Shown: in pieces, positions 50,641 through 57,319 of the stretch | Layout: every line of letters begins with the position of its first letter | Numbering within the stretch: the stretch's first letter is position 1 | Assembly: GCF_021442385.1 (NCBI RefSeq) | Contig: NZ_MUZA01000010.1 | Coordinates: 62,001 to 126,000 of the forward strand | Reading direction: 5' to 3' | DNA length: 64,000 bases | Origin: Micromonospora sp. MH99 | Lineage (GTDB): Bacteria > Actinomycetota > Actinomycetes > Mycobacteriales > Micromonosporaceae | The notes under the pieces: model-generated | Told to the model about the DNA's origin: nothing | The model's database searches: none | The model's input: the letters and a program-made list of their open reading frames with translations, nothing else | Made by a program: the position numbers and the translations under genes

Positions 50641-51069
50641 TCAGGGACAGTTGACCCATTCCTCGGTGCCGTCGACGAAGACCTGCCGTTTCCAGATCGG
50701 CAACCGGGCCTTGGCCTCGTCGACGAGCCGGGCGCAGGCCGCGAAGGCCGCGCCGCGGTGCGCGGTGCTCACCGCGGCGACCAGCGCCACGTCACCGATG
50801 GCCAGCGGCCCCACGCGGTGCGAGACGGCCACCGCGTAGACGTCGGGATCGGCGGCGATCTCGGCGGCCACCTCGCGCAGCACCTGCGCGGCGCTCGGGT
50901 GCCCCTCGTACTCCAGGCTCACCACCGGACGCCCATGGTCGTGGTCGCGGACGACGCCCTGGAAGGAGACGACCGCGCCGGCCCGGCGCTCGGCGACCGC
51001 CGCCTCGTGCGCGGCGAGGTCGAGGGGCTGGTCGGTGACCTCGACGACGGTGATCGCCGGCGCGGTCAT
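50641..51069 (-). CDS. moaE: Molybdopterin synthase catalytic subunit MoaE
   Basis: A 142-residue enzyme that, with thiocarboxylated MoaD, inserts sulfur into precursor Z. GAVVSFQGVVRDHDHGRPV, LEYEGHPSAAQ, SHRVGPLAIGDVALV, and the C-terminal KARLPIWKRQVFVDGTEEWV (catalytic Lys region) are all present. The ATG overlaps the moeA stop (51066-51069). It is last in the moaC-mog-moeA-moaE run. Confidence 0.95.
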   Translation of the reverse strand: MTAPAITVVEVTDQPLDLAAHEAAVAERRAGAVVSFQGVVRDHDHGRPVVSLEYEGHPSAAQVLREVAAEIAADPDVYAVAVSHRVGPLAIGDVALVAAVSTAHRGAAFAACARLVDEAKARLPIWKRQVFVDGTEEWVNCP

Positions 51070-52322
51070 GACGCCCGCTCCCCGGGCAGCAGTGGCAACG
51101 GCACGATCGGCACCCGATCACCCTGCGCACCGTTGGTGCCCGGTCGGATGACGGCGAACCCGTCGGCGCCCGCGAGACCGCGCAGCATCGCTGACCCGAC
51201 GTGCCGCACCGGATGCGCGGTGCCGGCCGCCCAATCCAGACGGACCAGCGCCAGATGGGTGTGGTCGCCGCGCCCGGGCACCGCCTCGGCCAGTGTGGCG
51301 TGGGGCAATACCGGCATCGAACGACCCTGGAGCCCGGCGAGCAGCGGCGCGACCAGGGACACCAGCGCGACGATTGCGGACTGCGGGTTGCCCGGCAGGC
51401 CGGCGACGAACCGGACCCGCCCGTCGTGATCGGCCAGCCGGGCCAGCAGCATCGGGAAACCGGGCCGGACCGCCACCGTGTTGACCACGTAGTCGGCGCC
51501 CAGCGCCTCCAGGGTCGGATGCAGGTGGTCGACCGGGCCGTGCATCGTGCCACCTGTGGTGCAGACCAGGTCGGCGTTGGTCAGCGCCGCGCGCACCGCC
51601 GCCACGTGCGCGGGCAGCGTGTCAGCCACCGGGCCCACCACGTCCGAGGGGCGGACGTGACAGCCGTAGCGACGTAGCCACGCCGGCACCGCCGGGCCCA
51701 GCGCGTCGCGCACCCGGCCCGCACCGGGCGGGCCGGCCGTGAGCAACTCGTCACCGAAGACCAGCAGCGCGGCACGCGGCGCCCGCCGGACCCGCAGCGT
51801 GTCGTGCCCGCAGGAGGCGGCCAGGCCGATCACCGCCGGGTCGACAGGCGTGCCGACCGGCAGAAGCTCCTCATCGGCGTACGCCTCCTCACCCGGCTGC
51901 CGCCACTCCGGCGTCGGCCGGGGCGTGCCGCTGACCAGGCCGTCCGTGACGGTGGACTCCTCGATGCGCAGCACGGCGGAGGCGCCCTCGGGGACCATGG
52001 CCCCGGTCGCGATCTCGACTGTCGTGCCGTCCTCGGTGAGTGGCGCGGGGGTGTTGCCGGCCAGCACACGCCCGACGACGCGCCACGGCCCGCCGCCGCG
52101 CACCGCCCAGCCGTCCACGCTGGAGGTGGGGAACGCGGGCAGGTCGGTGCGGGTGGTCAACGGCTCGGCCAGGGTCAGCCCGTCGGTGTCGACCAGCGGC
52201 CGGGCGACGGCGGGCAGCGCGGCGGCCAGACCCACCGCGTACACCCGGGACCGCGCCTCCTCCCACCCTGCCGGTGGCGGCGCGACGACCCGGTCCGCGG
52301 TTGGTGCGGCTTTCGTGCTCAC
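51066..52322 (-). CDS. moeA: Molybdopterin molybdenumtransferase MoeA
   Basis: A 418-residue enzyme inserting molybdate into adenylated molybdopterin. FPTSSVDGWAVRG is the domain III start, EIATGAMVPEGASAVLRIEE the conserved middle, VCTTGGTMHGPVDHLH the molybdopterin site and VRFVAGLPGNPQSAIVAL the C-terminal motif. Compared with E. coli MoeA the TGGTSVGxxD motif appears as TGGTMHGPVDH, a notable change. The start is GTG. It lies between mog and moaE. Confidence 0.92.
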   Translation of the reverse strand: MSTKAAPTADRVVAPPPAGWEEARSRVYAVGLAAALPAVARPLVDTDGLTLAEPLTTRTDLPAFPTSSVDGWAVRGGGPWRVVGRVLAGNTPAPLTEDGTTVEIATGAMVPEGASAVLRIEESTVTDGLVSGTPRPTPEWRQPGEEAYADEELLPVGTPVDPAVIGLAASCGHDTLRVRRAPRAALLVFGDELLTAGPPGAGRVRDALGPAVPAWLRRYGCHVRPSDVVGPVADTLPAHVAAVRAALTNADLVCTTGGTMHGPVDHLHPTLEALGADYVVNTVAVRPGFPMLLARLADHDGRVRFVAGLPGNPQSAIVALVSLVAPLLAGLQGRSMPVLPHATLAEAVPGRGDHTHLALVRLDWAAGTAHPVRHVGSAMLRGLAGADGFAVIRPGTNGAQGDRVPIVPLPLLPGERAS

Positions 52323-52396
52323 CGACCGAGCCTATCGGGGCGGACCGACGTCCGTCGGGCCTGGGCGCGGACGGGCGGTGGGCGCCGGCGGACCGA

Positions 52397-52867
52397 TCAG
52401 TGGTCGCCGCCGCGAAGTTGGTCGACGGCGTGGCCGAGGATCGGCCCGAGCACTGCCAACCCGTCCCGGGCGCCGCCGGTCGAACCGGGCAGGTTGACCA
52501 CCAGCATCCGGCCGGCCACCCCGGCCAGGCCCCGGGACAGGACCGAGGTGGGCACTCGCTCGCGACTGTGCGACCGGATCGCCTCGGCGATGCCGGGGAT
52601 CTCGTAGTCCAGCAGAGCGCGGGTCACGTCCGGCGTCCGGTCGGACGGGGTGATCCCGGTGCCGCCGCTGGTCAGCACCACGTCGACGCCGTCGTTGCGG
52701 GCGGCCCGCAGGGCGGCGCCGACCGGTTCGCCGTCGGGCACCACCACCGGCTCGTCGACCTGACAGCCCAACTCGCGCAGGCCGGCGACAAGCAGCGGGC
52801 CGCTGGTGTCGGCGTAGACACCGGCCGCGGCCCGGTTGGACGCGACGATCACCCGGGCCCGGATCAC
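52397..52867 (-). CDS. mog: Molybdopterin adenylyltransferase (MogA/MoaB)
   Basis: A 156-residue MPT-binding protein. ARVIVASNRAAAGVYADTSG opens the fold, VDVVLTSGGTGITPSDRTPD is the molybdopterin-binding TGGTG motif, and MLVVNLPGSTGGARDGL closes it. It adenylates molybdopterin before metal insertion by MoeA. The GTG overlaps the moaC stop (52864-52867). Confidence 0.92.
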   Translation of the reverse strand: MIRARVIVASNRAAAGVYADTSGPLLVAGLRELGCQVDEPVVVPDGEPVGAALRAARNDGVDVVLTSGGTGITPSDRTPDVTRALLDYEIPGIAEAIRSHSRERVPTSVLSRGLAGVAGRMLVVNLPGSTGGARDGLAVLGPILGHAVDQLRGGDH

Positions 52868-53355
52868 GGCCGGTCCTCCGGCCGGATCCACTCGCCGGTC
52901 TTGCCGCCCTCCTTGCGCAGCACCCGGACCGCCTCGACCGACGCCGCCGGATCAACTGCCTTGACCATGTCGATCAGGGCCAGGCCGGCGACCGCGACAG
53001 CGGTGAGCGCCTCCATCTCGACGCCCGTCCGGTCCGCCGTGCGGGCGGTGGCGGTGATCTCCACCGTGTCCGCGGTCAACCGCAGGTCGACTGTGACACC
53101 GTGCAGGGCGATCGGGTGGCAGAGCGGGATCAGATCCGGAGTGCGCTTGGCCCCCATGATGCCGGCGAGCCGACCGACCGCCAGCGCGTCACCCTTGGGC
53201 AACCCGTCGCGGTGCAGCAGGTCGACAACCTCGGGCGTGGTGCGCAGACGGCCCGCCGCGACGGCCACCCGGCCGGTCACCGGCTTGGCGGAGACATCGA
53301 CCATGCGGGCCGCGCCGGCACGGTCGACGTGGCTGAGCTGCGCGGGTTCGGTCAC
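52864..53355 (-). CDS. moaC: Cyclic pyranopterin monophosphate synthase MoaC
   Basis: A 163-residue enzyme completing cPMP formation after MoaA. ARMVDVSAKPVTGRVAVA, the KGDALAVGRLAGIMGAKRT helix, LIPLCHPIALHGV (catalytic His) and GVEMEALTAVAVAGLALIDM (catalytic Asp/Met helix) are intact, as is the VLRKEGGKTGEW tail. It is first in the moaC-mog-moeA-moaE run. The start codon is GTG. Confidence 0.95.
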   Translation of the reverse strand: MTEPAQLSHVDRAGAARMVDVSAKPVTGRVAVAAGRLRTTPEVVDLLHRDGLPKGDALAVGRLAGIMGAKRTPDLIPLCHPIALHGVTVDLRLTADTVEITATARTADRTGVEMEALTAVAVAGLALIDMVKAVDPAASVEAVRVLRKEGGKTGEWIRPEDRP

Positions 53356-53519
53356 GGCCGTGAGCCTATCGGTGCGGTACGACGCATCGGCGCTCGGAAG
53401 GGGCGGCGGCCCGGCACCCGCCGGGTGCGACAGCGCTCAACCGGACCGCGCCCCTGCCTCGCTGGACCCGCCGCCGAGGTCGCTGGGGGGACCTGACGGC
53501 GGGCGCGTGTCGACGACCC

Positions 53520-53541
53520 GGTTCTGCCCACGGGCAGAACC
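53520..53541. terminator. Hairpin GGTTCTGCCC-AC-GGGCAGAACC
   Basis: A perfect 10-bp stem with a two-base turn, 75 bp past the SARP gene stop and upstream of moaC. It probably ends the SARP transcript on the minus strand. The rest of the 260-bp gap (53356-53615) shows no gene. Confidence 0.7.
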
Positions 53542-53615
53542 TCCCCCGTTCGTCGATACGCTCGAAAAGCTACCGGGCCCGGCGATAAGAAATCGATAAG
53601 CGACGTTCGCCCAGG

Positions 53616-56600
53616 TCAACGCCCCACGTCGGCGAGGGCTGAACCCAGTTCGGCGAGGCGGCGCTCGACATCGAGGCGCTCCGGTACGCCCATCCGGCGG
53701 AAGATCGCCAACGCCCGCTCCCAGTGCCGCCGAGCCTCGGCCGGGTCGACGGCACTGAAATGCTCCGCCAGGCCCGCCAACGCACGCCCCTGCTCGTGCG
53801 GGTGGGCGATCCGCGTCGCCAGCCGCAGGGCCTCACGGTGCATCTCGGCCGCCTCGCGGTCAAGCCCGCGTGCCCGCAGCGTCCGGCCCAGCTCGTTCAA
53901 CGCCGCGGCCTCGATGTGCCGCTCGCCCGAACCGACCGCGAGGGCCCGCCCCATCTCATGCTCCTGCTGGGCCTCCGCCAAACGACCAAGACCGCGGTAG
54001 GCGATGCCGAGATCGAGGCGTACCTCTGCCTCGCCGTATCGGTGGCCGGTGCGGTCGCGAAGCGCCAGCGAGGCCCTGAGGATCCTGATCGCCTGATGGA
54101 GGTCTCCCATCCGGGTGCGTACCGCTCCGATATGGCTGAGAGCGTTGAGGACGTGGAACTCGCTCGAGTTGGTTCGGGCCCAGGCCAGGTGACGCCGGTG
54201 TATCCATAACGCCTCTTCGTAACGACCCAGTGACGTGAGGGCTATGCCGACATTCGGTAACGCCATCGGCACTCCTACGTTGCCGTAGCCCTTGTAATCA
54301 CGCAGACGTTCCATGCCGAGCGCCACGGCCTCGGTCAGATTTCCGCTCCAGTAGTGGACCGGGGCGAGATTGGCCTGGTAGCGAGCCGTGTTCAGCACGT
54401 CCCGGGATTCCTTGGAAAGCTCGACCGCGCGGGTCAGGTGTTTCAGGGCTTCCCGGTTGTCGCCGGTCCGGACGTGAGCGGAGGCCAGATAGTTGTGCAT
54501 CAGCGCCGTCGACTCGGCGTTGCCCGTCGCCTCTGCCGCTGCCAGCCCCTGCTGGTGGGTCGTGATGATGTCCTCGAAGTATCCGCGGATGTAGCAGAAC
54601 CGCCACAGGGCGCGGGCCAGCCGCCAGGCGTGCTCGTAAAAGCCCGACTCATGCGCCGACGCCACCATCGTCACCAGGTCCGCCCGCTCGGCCTCCAACC
54701 ACTCGGCGCTCGGCTCGCCGAGAGCCTCCAGCAGTTCGGGCCGACCGAACGGGAGATGACTGACCTGGCTTCCGATGACGACGGGCTCGATGGTCTCAGC
54801 AATCCGCAGTGCCGCTGCCAGGGTGAAGTCGAGCAGTTGGGCCAGGGCCGACCGGCGGTCCTGCGCCGAATCGACGTACCGGCAAAGCTCGACGGAGTAC
54901 TGGCGCATGAGGTCGTGCAATCCGTACTGCCGCGAGTTCAGATCCTCCACCAGGTGCCTGTCGGTGAGGTCGTCGAGAGCCGCGCGGGCTTCCGCCACCG
55001 TCAGCCCGGTCAGTGCCGCGACCGCCGTTGGGCTGAACCGGCTACCGGGGTACAGACCCAGAAAGCGGAAGACCCGCTTGGTCGACTCGGGGAGAGGTTC
55101 GTAGGAGGCGGCGAACGCGCCGGTGACTGTGCTGTTCTCCCCGGCCAGATGGATGAGAACCGACGCCGCGCCGGCCATCTGTGCCGCGAGATCCGCCAAC
55201 CGCCAACCACGTCGGTGCGCCAGCCGGGCGCCGGCCAGCCGAATCGCCAGAGGAAGATGCCCGCACCGTCGGACCACCTCGACCGCTGCTTCCGGCTCGG
55301 CGTCGACCCGTTCCCGCCCCACACTCAAGGCCAACAGGTCGACGCCCTCCTCGGACGACATGACCGGTAGGGACTGCGACGCGCCGAGGTCCGGGTGGGT
55401 GAGTCGGCGTCGAGACGTCACCAGCACGACGGCGGTGGGCTCGATCGGCAGAAGGGGCAGGATCTGGTCGCTGCTGGCGGCGTTGTCCAGAATGATCACC
55501 GACCTTCGGCGGGCCAGCTCACGTCGCCAGAGTTCCGTCCTGTCGTCGAGGTCGACCGGCACCCGCTCGGGCGGCACCCCAAGCTGGCGAAGGAGGACGA
55601 CAAGAGCCGACGCCGGTCCAATCAGGTCCTTCTCGCCATGCCCCCGCAGGTCGACGTACAGACGGGCATCCGGGTACCGGTCGCTCAGCCGGCGGGCCAG
55701 GTGCACGGCAAGTGTTGTCTTGCCGCTGCCGGCCATCCCGTCGATGACGTGCACGGCCGGGACGCGATCCTCGACACGCCGCGTTTCCGCCAGCAGCCGC
55801 GCCAGCACGTCTTCCCGCCCGACGAAGTCGGCGACCGCCCGGGGGAGATGGTCCACCGGTTGGACCCGGACCGGCTCAGCGGTCGTCCCGCCATCCGCCA
55901 CACCGGCCGCAGCCCACGCGGAGTGTCCCGGCCGGATTCCGGATCGCGGGGCGACCGGCACGGGGCTCGAACTCGCGGTGGCGATCCTGCCCCGCATCTC
56001 TTCGATGTTGACCCCGGGCCGCACCCCCAACTCCGTGAGCAACCGGGTCCGGATCTCGTCGTACGCGACGAGCGCCTCCGCGTTGTCCCCGCGCTCGTGC
56101 AGGCCCCGCATGAGAAGGACGTACGCCGACTCACGGAGCGGGTGACGAGCGACCACCTCCCGTAACAGCGGAATCGCCAGGTGGTCCAGGCCCGAGCGCA
56201 GTTGGGCGTCGGCGAGGAGTTCCGTGGCCAGCACGCGTTCCTCTTCGGCGGCCACCGCTCGGGCGGTCAGAACGGGCCCCAGCGGGATGCCGGCGAGCAT
56301 CGGGCCACGCCACCGGGCCACCGCGCGACCCAACAGATCCCGGGCCTGATCCAGACAGCCGGCCGTCAGCGCCTCCCGACCGGCGCTCCGGTCCGACTCG
56401 AAGCGGAAGAGGTCGATCAGCTCAGGCGGCACGTCGAGCCGATAGCCGTTCCGCTGTCGCACGATGACGCCTTGGCCGGACGGGAAAGACTCGAAGGTCC
56501 GACGCAGATTGGCGGCATAGCTCAGCACATTCGCTACCGCTGATCGCGGTGGGCAATCAATCCACAACTCGTCGACGAGATCGTCCACCGGCACCAGTTG

Positions 56601-56711
56601 ACCCGGCCGAAGTAGAAGCATGGCGAAGACCGCCCGCTGCTTTGGCGTCCCCAGGTGCAAAGTGCGCGCGGGCAGTTGCACCGAGAGGCCGCCGAGAACT
56701 CGAATGTCCAC
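53616..56711 (-). CDS. AfsR/SARP-family regulator with BTAD, NB-ARC and TPR domains
   Basis: A 1031-residue cytoplasmic regulator. Residues 1-95 form the OmpR-like winged helix of SARPs (TPKQRAVFAMLLLRPGQLV, VDELWIDCPPRSAVANVLSY). Residues about 98-245 are the BTAD domain. An NB-ARC ATPase follows: Walker A GMAGSGKTTLA at 325-335, Walker B RRRSVIILDNA, and GHLPLAIRLAG as the GxP motif. TPR repeats fill about 700-1020 (ALKHLTRAVELS, EALWIHRRHLAWA, AQQEHEMGRAL). This is the AfsR/GutR-type signal-responsive activator; its ligand is unknown. No biosynthetic cluster surrounds it. It is divergent from the micro-ORF leader and GGDEF gene. Confidence 0.92.
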   Translation of the reverse strand: MDIRVLGGLSVQLPARTLHLGTPKQRAVFAMLLLRPGQLVPVDDLVDELWIDCPPRSAVANVLSYAANLRRTFESFPSGQGVIVRQRNGYRLDVPPELIDLFRFESDRSAGREALTAGCLDQARDLLGRAVARWRGPMLAGIPLGPVLTARAVAAEEERVLATELLADAQLRSGLDHLAIPLLREVVARHPLRESAYVLLMRGLHERGDNAEALVAYDEIRTRLLTELGVRPGVNIEEMRGRIATASSSPVPVAPRSGIRPGHSAWAAAGVADGGTTAEPVRVQPVDHLPRAVADFVGREDVLARLLAETRRVEDRVPAVHVIDGMAGSGKTTLAVHLARRLSDRYPDARLYVDLRGHGEKDLIGPASALVVLLRQLGVPPERVPVDLDDRTELWRRELARRRSVIILDNAASSDQILPLLPIEPTAVVLVTSRRRLTHPDLGASQSLPVMSSEEGVDLLALSVGRERVDAEPEAAVEVVRRCGHLPLAIRLAGARLAHRRGWRLADLAAQMAGAASVLIHLAGENSTVTGAFAASYEPLPESTKRVFRFLGLYPGSRFSPTAVAALTGLTVAEARAALDDLTDRHLVEDLNSRQYGLHDLMRQYSVELCRYVDSAQDRRSALAQLLDFTLAAALRIAETIEPVVIGSQVSHLPFGRPELLEALGEPSAEWLEAERADLVTMVASAHESGFYEHAWRLARALWRFCYIRGYFEDIITTHQQGLAAAEATGNAESTALMHNYLASAHVRTGDNREALKHLTRAVELSKESRDVLNTARYQANLAPVHYWSGNLTEAVALGMERLRDYKGYGNVGVPMALPNVGIALTSLGRYEEALWIHRRHLAWARTNSSEFHVLNALSHIGAVRTRMGDLHQAIRILRASLALRDRTGHRYGEAEVRLDLGIAYRGLGRLAEAQQEHEMGRALAVGSGERHIEAAALNELGRTLRARGLDREAAEMHREALRLATRIAHPHEQGRALAGLAEHFSAVDPAEARRHWERALAIFRRMGVPERLDVERRLAELGSALADVGR

Positions 56712-57147
56712 GTGCCCCCCAACGTCAACCGCGACGGCGTATCCGGTCGATCACGCAACGAAGCTAGCTTACGGGGCCGAATCCGACGTCCGCCTACATC
56801 GCGAACCTCGGCATCAGCTGAAATGATGCGTGCGGCACCTGCCCACAAACGACCCGGTTCGCCTTCGCCAGTAGCCCGAAGTGCGGATGAGGCAGCAGTC
56901 GAACCTCGCCACACTGAATGCAGCCTGCAACTCGCGAGGCAATGTCCATGCCGTCTCGACCAGCCACGGCGGGTTTGAGCGCTCCGCTCAGGAGCGTGGA
57001 CAGAAAGTGACATATCCACGCCAGCTTGGCTAATGTTGCGCATACCGACATTAATTGTTCCCTTCTGCGCGTCGATGCTCCTAGTCTCGGCCCTACGAAA
57101 GAGGGGCGCCCGCGAAGGCCCCGCGTAGTGGCAAAGGGGGTCGAAAG
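56712..57147. other. Gene-poor, AT-richer divergent region between the SARP and micro-ORF units
   Basis: No supported gene. G+C drops clearly compared with the rest of the window, especially at 56990-57060. A TAATGT-N11-ACATTA dyad lies at 57031-57053, and GAGCG-CTC-CGCTC forms a small hairpin near 56979. The region must hold the promoters of the leftward SARP gene and of the rightward micro-ORF transcript. A minus-strand frame at 56794-57051 (85 codons) is open but unconvincing. Confidence 0.6.
57031..57053. promoter_or_regulatory. TAATGT-N11-ACATTA inverted repeat
   Basis: Perfect 6-bp arms with an 11-bp spacer in the AT-rich divergent region. The spacing suits a dimeric regulator. A target for the SARP protein is possible, but SARPs usually bind direct repeats, so this is uncertain. 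Confidence 0.35.
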
Positions 57148-57174
57148 ATGCGTAAGAGCACCGAGTGGACCTGA
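57148..57174 (+). CDS. Micro-ORF 1 encoding MRKSTEWT
   Basis: An eight-codon reading frame, ATG to TGA. AAAGGGGG stands seven bases before the ATG, a good Shine-Dalgarno sequence. A second copy lies 73 bp downstream with the same codons except for loss of the third codon (AAG, Lys). The two copies are otherwise identical through the stop while their flanks differ, which argues for selection on the coding part. The peptide could be a regulatory leader, a signalling peptide or a minimal precursor. No family is recognised. Confidence 0.55.
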   Translation: MRKSTEWT

Positions 57175-57178
57175 TCCA

Positions 57179-57212
57179 CCTTCAGCCCAAATCAGATCCT
57201 CATAGCTGAAGG
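57179..57212 (+). promoter_or_regulatory. Hairpin that masks the Shine-Dalgarno sequence of micro-ORF 2
   Basis: CCTTCAGC (57179-57186) pairs with GCTGAAGG (57205-57212). The right arm overlaps GAAGGGG (57208-57214), the ribosome-binding site of micro-ORF 2. The left arm begins five bases after the stop of micro-ORF 1, inside the footprint of a ribosome stopping there. Translation of the first could thus open or close the second. Confidence 0.5.
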
Positions 57213-57220
57213 GGTGTCAA

Positions 57221-57244
57221 ATGCGTAGCACCGAGTGGACCTGA
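57221..57244 (+). CDS. Micro-ORF 2 encoding MRSTEWT
   Basis: A seven-codon reading frame with GAAGGGG six bases upstream. It repeats micro-ORF 1 minus one codon, in a different reading frame relative to it (73-bp offset). All 24 shared bases from ATG to TGA are identical. It lies 76 bp before the GGDEF-EAL start, so it may be part of that gene's leader. Confidence 0.55.
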   Translation: MRSTEWT

Positions 57245-57253
57245 CTTCTTATC

Positions 57254-57288
57254 ACCTCGCCAGCAGCGAGGTACGCTGCCCGTCAGCG
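57254..57288 (+). promoter_or_regulatory. Two consecutive hairpins in the GGDEF-EAL leader
   Basis: ACCTCGC/GCGAGGT (57254-57260 with 57266-57272) and CGCTG/CAGCG (57274-57278 with 57284-57288) follow the micro-ORFs without a gap. They end 32 bases before the GGDEF-EAL start. They resemble an attenuator or riboregulatory leader. Confidence 0.4.
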
Positions 57289-57319
57289 GATACCAACTGT
57301 GGGTTACGGGTGAGGTTGA

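Noticed and set aside
56794..57051. Minus-strand frame of 85 codons with a CIQCG motif upstream of the SARP gene
   Set aside because: Composition is unlike the neighbouring genes, no homologous pattern is seen and no clear ribosome-binding site is present. It covers the likely promoter region.
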